Origin: Thiomicrorhabdus sp033238645
GTDB lineage: Bacteria; Pseudomonadota; Gammaproteobacteria; Thiomicrospirales; Thiomicrospiraceae
NCBI GenBank assembly: GCA_033238645.1
Contig: BQXR01000003.1
Coordinates: 1 to 64,000, forward strand
Reading direction: 5' to 3'
DNA: 64,000 nt
In this document: piece by piece, positions 44,412-53,636 of the stretch
Numbering within the stretch: the first letter of the stretch is position 1
Layout: each line of letters opens with the position of its first letter
Position numbers and translations under genes: made by a program
Notes under the pieces: generated by a model
What the model saw: the letters and a program-made list of their open reading frames with translations, nothing else
What the model was told of the DNA's origin: nothing
The model's database searches: none

Positions 44412-45887
44412 TTACTTAACATCAATCATTTGAACGGTTCCATCAGGTAGTACTTCGGTCATTTTACCTTCAGGCTCTTCTAAGAAGAAGACGATCATCG
44501 CTAGGACAATGACTGCTGCAACGCCAATCACCATAAAGAAGGCATCGTAATCTACTATGCTGTTTACGGTTAGAAACATAACAGCACCTACATTACCATA
44601 AGCCCCTGTCATACCCGCTATTTGGCCTGTCATACGACGTTGAATCAGTGGCACCATTGCGAATACAGCTCCTGAACCGGCTTTAGAGAAGATACCCGCC
44701 ATAATTGTAATAGCAACAACCAGTTCAATTGACCAGCCCTTATCAACATTTCCTAGAAAAAGAAAGCTGGCTGCAATCCCTGCAAAAACCACTACTAAGG
44801 TTTTACGACGACCAAACTTATCACTGATCCATCCACCGCCTGGGCGGGCAAATAGGTTAATGAAAGGGTAGATACCTGCCAATAGCGCAGCAGTAATTTT
44901 AGGCAGCTCAAACCACTCAACATAGAACATGGCTAGAACAGAAACCACTGCTAGCTCAGTACCAAAGGTGATGAGATAAGCCCAGTTTAGGATGGCAACT
45001 TGTTTGAACTTATAGCGGTGTAGTTCTGGTACAGGTTCTTTAAGTATGTGTGCATTAACTGACCAGATTTTCCAAACTTGCATAGCATAGGTAGCAGCGA
45101 GTGCAAGATATACCGCATAGGTAGTTGCTTCAGTAATCAAGCCCATATTGGTTGGGGATAGCTTCCAAGCGAGTACCCCTAAAGCAAGGAATAGTGGGAT
45201 GTTCATAATGATGTAAAGGAACAGGTCTCTCTTTGAAGTAACTTCCATTGCGCCTGTCTTTTTAGGCTTGAAGTAGGTTGAACCTTTTGGTGTGTCCGTT
45301 ACACTAAAGAAGTAAATAACCCCGTAAACCATCGCAGCAATACTCGCAAAAGTAATTGCATAACGCCAACCATCATCACCTCCCATTGCGACAGCAATAA
45401 AAGGTAGCGTTAGTGCAGCACCTGCAGAACCAAAGTTACCCCAGCCGCCATAGATACCTTGTGCAATTCCCGTCTGCTTAGCAGGGAACCACTCGGAGAT
45501 CATTCTGATTCCAACAACAAAACCCGCTCCGATGAAACCAGATAAGAATCTGAGTAGTGCAAGCTCTTCATAAGTCTCTGCCCATGCAAAGGCGATACTG
45601 ACAACCCCCCCTAAAAGCAGAATAGAAGCGTACATGATTCTAGGACCATATTTATCAACCAGCATTCCAACAATGATGCGGGCTGGGATGGTCATGGCAA
45701 CGTTTAAAATCAATAGAACTTTGGCTTGTTGGTTAGTGAGGCCTAAGGCTTCTTGAATAAAAGGCATCATTGGGCCTAAACCCAACCAAACAACAAAAGA
45801 CATAAAGAAGGCAAACCACGTTAAATGCAGTATGCGGTAGTTCCCTGTAAAGGAGAGGGGGTTGAACTTATTACTATCGGTCGACAT
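44412..45887 (-). CDS. narK: Nitrate/nitrite MFS transporter (NarK/NasA family)
   Basis: Twelve-helix major facilitator protein of 491 residues. NarK-family nitrate signatures are visible: FVGIRMISEWFPAKQTGIAQGIYGG-like sequence in helix 5 and GGWISDKFGRRK in the loop after helix 8. A central loop of about 30 residues lies around residue 280. It probably imports nitrate for the reductases encoded divergently. The ATG at 45887 lies about 64 bases from a sigma-54-like element on the minus strand. The nitrate specificity is inferred from motifs and neighbours. Confidence 0.92.
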   Translation of the reverse strand: MSTDSNKFNPLSFTGNYRILHLTWFAFFMSFVVWLGLGPMMPFIQEALGLTNQQAKVLLILNVAMTIPARIIVGMLVDKYGPRIMYASILLLGGVVSIAFAWAETYEELALLRFLSGFIGAGFVVGIRMISEWFPAKQTGIAQGIYGGWGNFGSAGAALTLPFIAVAMGGDDGWRYAITFASIAAMVYGVIYFFSVTDTPKGSTYFKPKKTGAMEVTSKRDLFLYIIMNIPLFLALGVLAWKLSPTNMGLITEATTYAVYLALAATYAMQVWKIWSVNAHILKEPVPELHRYKFKQVAILNWAYLITFGTELAVVSVLAMFYVEWFELPKITAALLAGIYPFINLFARPGGGWISDKFGRRKTLVVVFAGIAASFLFLGNVDKGWSIELVVAITIMAGIFSKAGSGAVFAMVPLIQRRMTGQIAGMTGAYGNVGAVMFLTVNSIVDYDAFFMVIGVAAVIVLAMIVFFLEEPEGKMTEVLPDGTVQMIDVK

Positions 45888-45962
45888 TTGAGCTCCAGAG
45901 ACAACATTTTCTATTTTACAATCAGATAGACCGCATGGCCTAGCTTAGTTGAGCTGCATAAA

Positions 45963-45977
45963 GCATTTAGTTAGCCA
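45963..45977 (-). promoter_or_regulatory. Possible sigma-54 promoter of the nitrate transporter
   Basis: On the minus strand TGGCTA-N5-ATGC keeps the invariant GG and GC with the right 10-bp spacing, about 64 bases before the transporter ATG. It is weaker than the plus-strand element. Confidence 0.35.
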
Positions 45978-46063
45978 TAGCTGTATTTATTCTTCTAATT
46001 CAAGTAGATATATCTCTATAGGTTGCCTAATGCTCTTGTAAGTGCGCAAGTAGTGCTTGGTAG

Positions 46064-46079
46064 TGCACTATAGTGGTGC
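46064..46079. promoter_or_regulatory. NtrC-type enhancer site
   Basis: TGCACTATAGTGGTGC matches the NtrC consensus TGCACC-N5-GGTGCA at 10 of 12 positions, counting one base on. It lies in the divergent 381-bp region between the transporter and the nitrate reductase genes, about 140-160 bases before the expected plus-strand start point and about 115-130 before the minus-strand one. A weaker half-matching TGCGCAAGTAGTGCT lies at 46043-46057. Confidence 0.65.
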
Positions 46080-46197
46080 TTTTCTGGTGCGAATTAAAAA
46101 TACTGGAGATAATTAATAAGGCATTAATATATTTATGTAATCGTAACTTGTTGTTTATTAAGGGTTAGTGTCTTTTGTTCTTGTTGGCATGTCTTGT

Positions 46198-46212
46198 TGG
46201 CATGCAACTTGT
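46198..46212 (+). promoter_or_regulatory. Sigma-54-type promoter of the nas/nir operon
   Basis: TTGGCATGCAACTTGT: TGGCAT-N5-TTGT against consensus TGGCAC-N5-TTGC, two mismatches. The -24 part is duplicated: the 12-mer CTTGTTGGCATG occurs twice in tandem (46181-46204), 13 bases apart. Start point expected near 46224. Confidence 0.6.
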
Positions 46213-46268
46213 TATAAAGGCTCAGTAATATGGACGTGAAACTAAATGGATTTTCTACAGGTATCGTT

Positions 46269-47516
46269 ATGAAGCAAAAAATAATATTAATTGGGTCAGG
46301 TATGGTGGGGGCTCGTTTTATAGAACGTTTACTGGCTGAAGCACCCGACCAATATGATATTAGAGTCTTCAATAAAGAGCCTAATGGTGGCTATAACCGT
46401 ATAATGTTATCGCCTGTTTTAGCAGGTGAGAAGCCGCTTAAAGAGATTATGACGCATGATCATGACTGGTTTGAAGCGCGTGATGTTCACCTACATACCA
46501 GTACTGAGGTTGTAGCAGTTGATCAGTTTGCCAAAAAGGTTACGACTGATTTAGGTGCAAGTTACGCTTATGACAAGTTGATTATCGCGACGGGTTCATC
46601 CCCTTTTATTATTCCCGTTGAGGGTCATACTCTACCTGGCGTAGTCGCATTTAGAGATATCCGTGATGTGAATGCGATGATTGAAATCACTAAAGAGAAG
46701 AAGAAAGCAGTTGTGATTGGCGGTGGTCTTCTTGGGCTTGAAGCAGCAAATGGTCTGATCAAGCGTGGCATGGATGTTACAGTGGTGCATTTAGGCGATG
46801 TATTAATGAATATGCAGATGGATTCTGTTTCTGGTGGTTTGTTATTGCAGAGTCTTGAAGCGAATGGTATGAAGTTCATTATGGGTGGGCAGACCGAAGC
46901 TATTTTAGGTGATGAGTTTGTGACGGGCATCCGTATGAAGGATGGCCGTCAGATTGATACCGATATGGTGGTCATGGCGGTTGGAATCAAACCTAATGTC
47001 ACCGTTGGTCAGAAGCTTGGATTGGAAATTAACCGCGGAATTGTGGTAACAGATCAGCTAGAGACCTCGGCAGAAGATATCTATGCACTTGGCGAGTGTG
47101 TTGAACATAGAGGGCAGCTGTATGGATTGGTTGCTCCCCTTTATGAGCAGGCACAGATTTTAGCTGAAGGGCTAGCGGGTAAAACATCAGCCTACCAAGG
47201 CAGTTTTATCTCAACCAAATTAAAAGTAACGGGTATCAGCCTGTTTTCTGCAGGGGAGTTTGAAGACTCTGATGATGCAGAATCACTGGTCTATCAAGAT
47301 TTAAGTCAAAACATCTACCGCAAGGTAGTTTTAAAAGATAACAAAATTAAGGGCGCGGTGATGTTTGGTGATATCACGGGTTCAAATTGGATTTTTGAAA
47401 ATTTAGTGTCACAAACAGATGTCTCTCAATATAGAGATACATTGGTGTTTGGTGAAGGGTTTGCCCCTTCTTGTCTAACAAGTGACAAGACAGTCGTAAA
47501 AGGAAAAGTAGCATGA
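46269..47516 (+). CDS. FAD-dependent oxidoreductase, electron-transfer subunit of assimilatory nitrate reductase
   Basis: A 415-residue NAD(P)H:acceptor flavoprotein related to the N-terminal half of NirB and to NasC/NasB of assimilatory nitrate reductases. FAD-binding GSGMVGARFIERLL lies at the very N-terminus. NAD-binding VVIGGGLLGLEAANGL lies near residue 138, and ALGECVEH is the second FAD motif. It has no BFD iron-sulfur part. The ATG at 46269 is chosen: it has AGGT upstream and gives the normal MKQKIILIGSG start. The in-frame ATG at 46230 is only 6 bases from the expected transcription start. It overlaps nirB by ATGA. Confidence 0.88.
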   Translation: MKQKIILIGSGMVGARFIERLLAEAPDQYDIRVFNKEPNGGYNRIMLSPVLAGEKPLKEIMTHDHDWFEARDVHLHTSTEVVAVDQFAKKVTTDLGASYAYDKLIIATGSSPFIIPVEGHTLPGVVAFRDIRDVNAMIEITKEKKKAVVIGGGLLGLEAANGLIKRGMDVTVVHLGDVLMNMQMDSVSGGLLLQSLEANGMKFIMGGQTEAILGDEFVTGIRMKDGRQIDTDMVVMAVGIKPNVTVGQKLGLEINRGIVVTDQLETSAEDIYALGECVEHRGQLYGLVAPLYEQAQILAEGLAGKTSAYQGSFISTKLKVTGISLFSAGEFEDSDDAESLVYQDLSQNIYRKVVLKDNKIKGAVMFGDITGSNWIFENLVSQTDVSQYRDTLVFGEGFAPSCLTSDKTVVKGKVA

Positions 47517-50056
47517 GTAAACAGAAAATTGTTGTAATCGGAAACGGGATGGTTGGCCATAACTTTATTGAGAAGTTAGTGGCGAGTGAAGGTTATTCAA
47601 ACTTTGAGCTTCACACTTTTTGTGAGGAGCCTCGTGTTGCTTATGATCGCGTTTACTTATCATCGTATTTCTCTGGTAAAACAGCAGATGATCTTTCATT
47701 AGTTAAGCCTAACTTCTATGAAGAGAACGGCGTAAAAATCTACATGAACGATAAAGCCGTTGATATTGATCTTAAGGGCAAAACGGTTACTTCTGAAGCG
47801 GGCGTGACCATCGCTTATGACAAGCTGATTATGGCAACGGGTTCATATCCGTTTGTGCCACCAATTGAAGGCAATGATCGTGAAGGGTGTTTGGTTTATA
47901 GAACCATTGAAGATTTGGACATGATTCAAGCAGCTGCTGACAAAGGTAAAGTCGGAGTGGTGGTTGGGGGTGGCCTTTTAGGGCTAGAAGCGGCGAAAGC
48001 CCTTAAAGATTTAGGACTAGATACGCACGTTGTTGAATTCGCTCCACGCTTAATGCCTGTGCAGTTGGATGATGGGGGGGCAGCGCTTCTTAAACGTAAG
48101 ATTGAAAACCTAGGCGTACGTGTTCATAACTCGAAAGCAACTAATATCATTACTGATGGTGATAGGTGCCTGAACAAGATGGAGTTTGCTGATGGTGAAT
48201 CTCTTGAAACCGATATAGTTCTATTCTCTGCTGGGATTCGCCCACGTGATGATCTAGCGAAACAAGTTGGTTTAACTCTTGGGCCTCGCGGCGGTATTTT
48301 GATTGATGATCAGTGTTTAACTAATAATCCAGATGTTTTTGCGATTGGTGAGTGCGCGTTACATGATGGGATTACTTACGGTTTAGTTGCGCCTGGTTAT
48401 GCAATGGCACAGGTCGTTGTTGATCAGCTAAATAGCAAAGCAGCTGAGTTTAAACCTGCGGATATGAGTACTAAATTAAAGCTAATGGGTGTTGATGTAG
48501 GCTCAATTGGTGATCCACATGGTAACGATGAAGATGCGTTATCTTATGTTTACGAAAATGGCCCTGAAGAGGTCTATAAAAAGATCGTCGTCACACCTGA
48601 TGGTAAGAAGCTATTAGGTGCGGTACTGGTTGGGGATGCTGAAGATTACAGTAACCTATTACAGATCATGTTAAATGATATGGATCTACCAGAACACCCA
48701 GATGCATTGATCCTTCCAAACCGTGATGGCGGGGGCGCTGATCTATTTGGTCCAGATGCTCTGCCTGATACAGCACAAATATGCTCATGTTATGACGTCT
48801 CTAAAGGCGATATCATCAATGCAGTTGAGGGTGGCTGTTGCACAATGGCAGATATTAAAGCAACCACAGAAGCCGGAACGGGTTGTGGTGGTTGTATTCA
48901 GTTAGTGACGAATGTCTTAAACAACGAGTTAGAAAAACGTGGTGTAGAGGTCAATACTGATATTTGTAGTCACTTCGCACATACCCGCCAAGAGCTGTAT
49001 CACATCTGCCAAGTAGAAGGGATTAAAGACTTCGATGCTTTGTTAAGCAAGCACGGTAATGGTCACGGTTGTGGAGTGTGTAAGCAAGCAGTAGGAAGCA
49101 TCTTTGGTTCTTTGTGGAATGCTTATGCATTAGAAGCGGATAACATTCAGTTACAAGATACTAATGATAACTACCTTGGAAACATGCAGAAAGATGGTAC
49201 TTACTCGGTCATTCCTCGTGTGCCAGGGGGAGAAATCACCCCTGAAAAATTAATTGTCCTAGGTGAGATTGCCCAGAAGTACAAGTTATATACCAAAGTA
49301 AACGGTGGACAGCGAATCGTATTGTTCGGTGCGCAGATGAACGATCTACCCGCTATCTGGAAAACGTTGGTTGAAGCTGGTTTTGAATCAGGTCAAGCTT
49401 ATGCTAAGGCGTTACGTACCGTTAAGTCTTGTGTTGGGTCTACTTGGTGTCGTTTCGGGTTAGATGATTCTGTCACCATGGCAATTGATTTAGAGAACCG
49501 CTACAAAGGCATTAGATCTCCCCATAAAATGAAGATGGGGGTTTCAGGTTGTACGCGTGAGTGTGCTGAAGCACAGGCTAAAGATATTGGCCTTATCTCA
49601 ACTGAGAACGGTTGGAACCTGTTTGTCTGCGGTAACGGAGGGATGAAACCTCGTCATGCAGACCTGTTTGCAACCGATTTAACACAAGAAGAAGTCTTTA
49701 AGTATGTCGATCGTCTATTGATGTTCTATATCAAAACAGCTGATCGTCTACAGCGTACTGCGACTTGGATGGATAATATGGAAGGCGGCTTAGCTTACCT
49801 TCAAGATGTGGTCATCAATGACTCTCTTGGTTTGGCAGCAGAGTTAGAATCTGAAATGTCGGCGCTACAAGCAACTTATCAGTGTGATTGGAAGCAAGCG
49901 ATTGAGAACCCAGAGTTTACTAAGCGTTTCCGCTCTTTTGTTAATGCTGACGATAAAGCTGAGCAACTGTTTGTTGAAGAGCGTGGTCAGCTACGCCCAG
50001 CAAATGAAGCTGAGAAGTTGGAAGGTATTGGCGTTGAGGTTAAGTCGTTAGCTTAG
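47513..50056 (+). CDS. nirB: Nitrite reductase [NAD(P)H] large subunit
   Basis: Assimilatory six-electron reduction of nitrite to ammonium, in the cytoplasm. The 847 residues follow NirB order. FAD/NAD domains have GNGMVGHNFIEKL and VGGGLLGLEAAKAL. Two BFD-like [2Fe-2S] regions follow, with CSCYDVSKGDIINAV...GCGGCI and CSHF...GHGCGVC. Then comes a ferredoxin-like half domain and the siroheme/[4Fe-4S] domain with CVGSTWCRFGLDDS and SGCTRECAEAQAKDIG supplying the four Cys ligands. Siroheme comes from CysG at 57.4 kb. It is translationally coupled to the FAD gene upstream. Confidence 0.97.
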   Translation: MSKQKIVVIGNGMVGHNFIEKLVASEGYSNFELHTFCEEPRVAYDRVYLSSYFSGKTADDLSLVKPNFYEENGVKIYMNDKAVDIDLKGKTVTSEAGVTIAYDKLIMATGSYPFVPPIEGNDREGCLVYRTIEDLDMIQAAADKGKVGVVVGGGLLGLEAAKALKDLGLDTHVVEFAPRLMPVQLDDGGAALLKRKIENLGVRVHNSKATNIITDGDRCLNKMEFADGESLETDIVLFSAGIRPRDDLAKQVGLTLGPRGGILIDDQCLTNNPDVFAIGECALHDGITYGLVAPGYAMAQVVVDQLNSKAAEFKPADMSTKLKLMGVDVGSIGDPHGNDEDALSYVYENGPEEVYKKIVVTPDGKKLLGAVLVGDAEDYSNLLQIMLNDMDLPEHPDALILPNRDGGGADLFGPDALPDTAQICSCYDVSKGDIINAVEGGCCTMADIKATTEAGTGCGGCIQLVTNVLNNELEKRGVEVNTDICSHFAHTRQELYHICQVEGIKDFDALLSKHGNGHGCGVCKQAVGSIFGSLWNAYALEADNIQLQDTNDNYLGNMQKDGTYSVIPRVPGGEITPEKLIVLGEIAQKYKLYTKVNGGQRIVLFGAQMNDLPAIWKTLVEAGFESGQAYAKALRTVKSCVGSTWCRFGLDDSVTMAIDLENRYKGIRSPHKMKMGVSGCTRECAEAQAKDIGLISTENGWNLFVCGNGGMKPRHADLFATDLTQEEVFKYVDRLLMFYIKTADRLQRTATWMDNMEGGLAYLQDVVINDSLGLAAELESEMSALQATYQCDWKQAIENPEFTKRFRSFVNADDKAEQLFVEERGQLRPANEAEKLEGIGVEVKSLA

Positions 50057-50164
50057 TCGTTAATATAGCTGTAAAACATTGTAGTGTGTCGTAAGACAGC
50101 AAAAGAGTAATTACCCCTCTAAAAAACCTTCTAAAATATGCTTTTTAAAAAGCGAGAATATTTT

Positions 50165-50176
50165 GAACAGGGGGGG
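50165..50176 (+). repeat. Dispersed G-tract motif between nirB and nirD
   Basis: ATTTTGAACA plus seven G then TAGC, 24 bases before the nirD start codon and sense to the operon. Confidence 0.85.
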
Positions 50177-50199
50177 TAGCAAGTCTAAAGGATTTAAAA

Positions 50200-50520
50200 A
50201 TGAGTAATTTTGAAACAGTTTGTTCCGTAGATGATTTAGTAAAAAATTCAGGTGTTAATGCCTTAGTCAATGGCCAGCAAGTCGCCATTTATTATATTGA
50301 TGATCAGGTGTTTGCCATTGGTAACTATGACCCAGTGGGTAAAGCCAATGTAATGTCACGAGGTATGACGGGCAGTATTGGTGACACGCTAGTGGTCGCA
50401 GCACCACTTTATAAAGAGAACTACAACTTAGCCACCGGTGTTTGTATTGAAGATGAGACGCTTTCAATCCCTTCTTATGAAGCTAAGATTGAAAATGGTT
50501 CGGTTTTAGTTAAAGTTTAG
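50200..50520 (+). CDS. nirD: Nitrite reductase [NAD(P)H] small subunit
   Basis: A 106-residue Rieske-fold protein that partners NirB. Like other NirD proteins it has the Rieske fold but not the Cys/His cluster ligands: CXH motifs are absent and VAIYYIDDQVFAIGNYDPVGKANVMSRG takes their place. ATG at 50200 follows AAGGATTT. It lies 143 bases after nirB, a rather large gap for this operon that holds a G-tract motif and short hairpin-forming sequence (CTTTTTAAAAAG). Confidence 0.93.
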   Translation: MSNFETVCSVDDLVKNSGVNALVNGQQVAIYYIDDQVFAIGNYDPVGKANVMSRGMTGSIGDTLVVAAPLYKENYNLATGVCIEDETLSIPSYEAKIENGSVLVKV

Positions 50521-50588
50521 TTTTAAGCATACGTCAAAGCAATCGTTTACCAATTTACCGCAAATAATCAAAGCCTAAGAGTGATCAA

Positions 50589-53279
50589 ATGAGTCAAAAA
50601 AGTATTCAAACAACCTGTCCTTATTGTGGTGTTGGTTGCGGCATGGAAGTCACCGCGCCAGTAGCCAAACCATCAAGTGTCGGTATTGAATCCTACCAAG
50701 TCAAAGTGATTGGCGATAAGTCACACCCCGCTAATCAGGGGCGCTTGTGTGTTAAAGGCTCGGCAGCGGGTGAGACGGTTGATTTTGACGGACGAATGCT
50801 TGATCCTCAAGTGAATGGTGAAGTGGTTTCTTGGGATTTAGCCTTAAATGTGGTGGCGGATAAATTTAAATCCACGATTGAAGAACATGGTTCTGATGCA
50901 GTGGCTTTTTATGTATCGGGTCAACTGCTAACAGAAGACTACTATGTTGCTAATAAACTGATTAAAGGCTTTATGGGCACGGCAAATATCGACACCAACT
51001 CGCGCTTGTGTATGGCATCGGCTGTTGTCGGTTATAAACGCGCATTTGGTGCTGATACAGTGCCTTGTTCTTATGAAGACCTAGAGCTGGCTGATCTGAT
51101 TATTCTCGTGGGTTCTAATGCCGCTTGGGCGCACCCAATTGTCTATCAGCGCATTGTCGCCGCCAAAAAAGCCCGTCCTGAGATGAAGGTAGTGGTGGTT
51201 GATCCACGCAAAACAGCAACTTGTGATATCGCAGATCTGCATATTGCGTTAAAGCCAGGATCAGATGCGGTGTTATTTAATGGTCTCTTAGCGCAACTGT
51301 CACGAGCAGAAGTGTTGGATAAAGATTTTATCGATCAACATACCAATGGTTTTGATGAAACTTTAGCCAAGGTGATGGAAGGTCAAGCGACTTTATCAGA
51401 GGTTGCAAAGCAGTGTGAATTAGACGAACCTGATCTGTCAAAATTTTATGAGTGGGCTATTGCTAGCACTAAAATGGTGACGCTCTATTCGCAAGGTGTT
51501 AACCAATCCTCATCAGGGGTCGATAAATCCAATGCGATTATTAACTGTCATTTAGCGACAGGTAGGATTGGTAAGCAAGGCACAGGGCCTTTCTCAATTA
51601 CCGGTCAACCTAATGCAATGGGCGGGCGTGAAGTGGGTGGTTTAGCCAATCAGCTAGCCGCACACATGGATTTTAATAAACCAGATAACATAGATCGTGT
51701 AGAACGTTTTTGGCAGGCTGAGAATATGGCTTCAGAGAATGGCCTTAAAGCCATTGATATGTTTGATGCAGTTGCAACCAGTAAGATTAAAGCCATCTGG
51801 ATTATGAATACTAATCCAGTGGTCTCTATGCCCAATGCAGATACGGTTAAAAAAGCACTCATTAATTGTGACATGGTGGTGGTGTCTGACTGTATGCAAG
51901 ATACCGATACCACGCAAGTTGCGGATATTTTACTGCCCGCGCTCGCTTGGGGAGAGACTGACGGAACAGTCACCAACTCCGAAAGATGTATCTCTCGTCA
52001 ACGAAAATTTATGGATGGCCCAGATAATGCAAAAGCCGATTGGTGGATGATCACTCAGGTTGCTGCCAAAATGGGCTTTGCAGAAGCATTTAACTATCAA
52101 ACAGAAGCAGATATCTTTAGAGAGCATGCGGCACTGTCTGGTTTTGAGAATGAGGGTCAACGGGATTTTGATATTTCTCTATTAGATCAGGTTAGCCAAA
52201 CAGAATATGATGAGTTGACCCCTTTCCAGTGGCCTTTAAACGCAGCCAATCCTAAGGGCACGCCGCGCATGTTTACCGATAATCAGTTCTTTACACCAAA
52301 TGGACGTGCACAGCTGATTCCAATTACCCCTAAAGCCCCGATCAGTCCCGTGACCAAAGAGCTACCCTTTATTCTTAATACAGGGCGTTTGCGCGATCAG
52401 TGGCATACCATGACACGTACGGCAAAAACATCTAAGTTAATGGCGCATACGGATGAACCTTTTATTGCAATACATCCAGATGATGCTAAAGAGCAGGGGT
52501 TAATTAGTGGCGACTTGGCTCAGGTTGAGAATGAGCAGGGGGCATTTATAGGCCGAGTTACACTTGATCAAGGTCAGCGTAGAGGTAGCCTATTTGTACC
52601 AATCCACTGGACAGCGCAGTATGCAAGTCATGGACGTGTTGATGTCTTGGTTGCATCAAAAAGTGATCCACTTTCTGGACAGCCTGAGTTTAAACACTGT
52701 CCTGTTAAAATTACACCTTACAAAGCGCAGTGGCACGGTTTTATTCTGAGCCGCCAGCCAATTCAAGTTGAAGGACTTGAGTATTGGGCTAAGGTAAAAG
52801 GCGAGCAATTCTACCGCTATGAGATAGCAGGTCAGAAAATAGTCGATGATTACACGATTTGGTCAGAGTCACTGCTGGGGTGTGATGGTGAAAGACTTGA
52901 GTATCAAGATGCTAAAGGTGCTCGTTACAGAGCAGCAGTGATTAAAGACGGTCTGTTAGAGTCGGTTGTTTTTATCGCACCAACGACAGAGTTACCCCCC
53001 AGAACATGGCTGGGCAGTGTCTTTGCAGCACCAGAAATTGATTCTAAGACCCGCTTGAATCTATTAGCAGGGCAGCTATCAGGCGCTAAGGATGAAGGTA
53101 AAACCATCTGCTCGTGCTTTGGTATCGGCATTAACACCATTGTTGAAGCTATCCATAAAGACAAGCTGACCTCGGTTGAAGAGATAGGCATCGCATTAAA
53201 AGCAGGGACAAATTGTGGCTCCTGTGTCCCAGAACTAACTGATATTCTAGCGACAGAATTAGTAACAGAGTTAACCTAA
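50589..53279 (+). CDS. nasA: Assimilatory nitrate reductase catalytic subunit
   Basis: Cytoplasmic molybdopterin enzyme reducing nitrate to nitrite, 896 residues. An N-terminal [4Fe-4S] motif CPYCGVGCGM (Cys 10, 13, 17) has its fourth Cys in GRLCVKGSA. The Mo-bis-MGD core includes SRLCMASAVVGYKRAFG, NTNPVVSMP and GRLRDQWHTMTRT. A C-terminal BFD-like [2Fe-2S] domain (CSCFGIGIN...CGSCVPEL) is typical of the Klebsiella-type NasA and takes electrons from the FAD subunit. A five-G version of the dispersed motif lies at 52533-52542. ATG at 50589. Confidence 0.97.
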   Translation: MSQKSIQTTCPYCGVGCGMEVTAPVAKPSSVGIESYQVKVIGDKSHPANQGRLCVKGSAAGETVDFDGRMLDPQVNGEVVSWDLALNVVADKFKSTIEEHGSDAVAFYVSGQLLTEDYYVANKLIKGFMGTANIDTNSRLCMASAVVGYKRAFGADTVPCSYEDLELADLIILVGSNAAWAHPIVYQRIVAAKKARPEMKVVVVDPRKTATCDIADLHIALKPGSDAVLFNGLLAQLSRAEVLDKDFIDQHTNGFDETLAKVMEGQATLSEVAKQCELDEPDLSKFYEWAIASTKMVTLYSQGVNQSSSGVDKSNAIINCHLATGRIGKQGTGPFSITGQPNAMGGREVGGLANQLAAHMDFNKPDNIDRVERFWQAENMASENGLKAIDMFDAVATSKIKAIWIMNTNPVVSMPNADTVKKALINCDMVVVSDCMQDTDTTQVADILLPALAWGETDGTVTNSERCISRQRKFMDGPDNAKADWWMITQVAAKMGFAEAFNYQTEADIFREHAALSGFENEGQRDFDISLLDQVSQTEYDELTPFQWPLNAANPKGTPRMFTDNQFFTPNGRAQLIPITPKAPISPVTKELPFILNTGRLRDQWHTMTRTAKTSKLMAHTDEPFIAIHPDDAKEQGLISGDLAQVENEQGAFIGRVTLDQGQRRGSLFVPIHWTAQYASHGRVDVLVASKSDPLSGQPEFKHCPVKITPYKAQWHGFILSRQPIQVEGLEYWAKVKGEQFYRYEIAGQKIVDDYTIWSESLLGCDGERLEYQDAKGARYRAAVIKDGLLESVVFIAPTTELPPRTWLGSVFAAPEIDSKTRLNLLAGQLSGAKDEGKTICSCFGIGINTIVEAIHKDKLTSVEEIGIALKAGTNCGSCVPELTDILATELVTELT
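52533..52542 (+). repeat. Short G-tract motif inside nasA
   Basis: AATGAGCA plus five G, sense to nasA, encoding Glu-Gln-Gly. It is at the lower length limit and could be chance. Confidence 0.4.
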
Positions 53280-53284
53280 TAACC

Positions 53285-53572
53285 ATGAAAGAAATTCTAC
53301 TGAAAATAGCTTCCCCCATTCTAAATCGGCTTGAAGTCGCTGACGATGGGTCAGAATACAACTACAGCCCTTCGCATCGTAAAATATTATGGGTGATGGG
53401 CATGCTGTTTATTGGAATTGCCTGTGTCGGGTTTTATTTTGCCATGCAACTGAGTCAAATAGCTGCGTTGTTTCCTGTTGTGCTATTCACTTCAATTGGT
53501 TTGCTGTGTTTAATTGTGGCAGGGCTGGGGAGTGATAGAGCCGTGGCTAAGTTATGGCGCAATCGAGATTAA
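53285..53572 (+). CDS. Small two-helix membrane protein downstream of nasA
   Basis: A 95-residue protein with two predicted helices (about 33-53 and 60-82). The soluble N-terminus ends in SPSHRKILW, and the C-terminus is short and basic. I do not recognise a named family. It begins 5 bases after the nasA stop and is therefore probably the last cistron of the nas/nir operon. Its place suggests a link with nitrate assimilation, but nothing in the sequence indicates a function. Confidence 0.65.
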   Translation: MKEILLKIASPILNRLEVADDGSEYNYSPSHRKILWVMGMLFIGIACVGFYFAMQLSQIAALFPVVLFTSIGLLCLIVAGLGSDRAVAKLWRNRD

Positions 53573-53636
53573 GATCTCTTGATATTACGAATCCATAAGA
53601 TAGACAAATAGCATCGCATTCTTTAAACCTCATTAT

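Noticed and set aside
48073..48080. Runs of seven G or C in nirB (48073), narK (45605) and the AMP-phosphorylase gene (62010).
   Set aside because: They lack the GARCA core and are explained by conserved Gly-Gly codons (DDGGAA, LLGGVV, WGGTAK).
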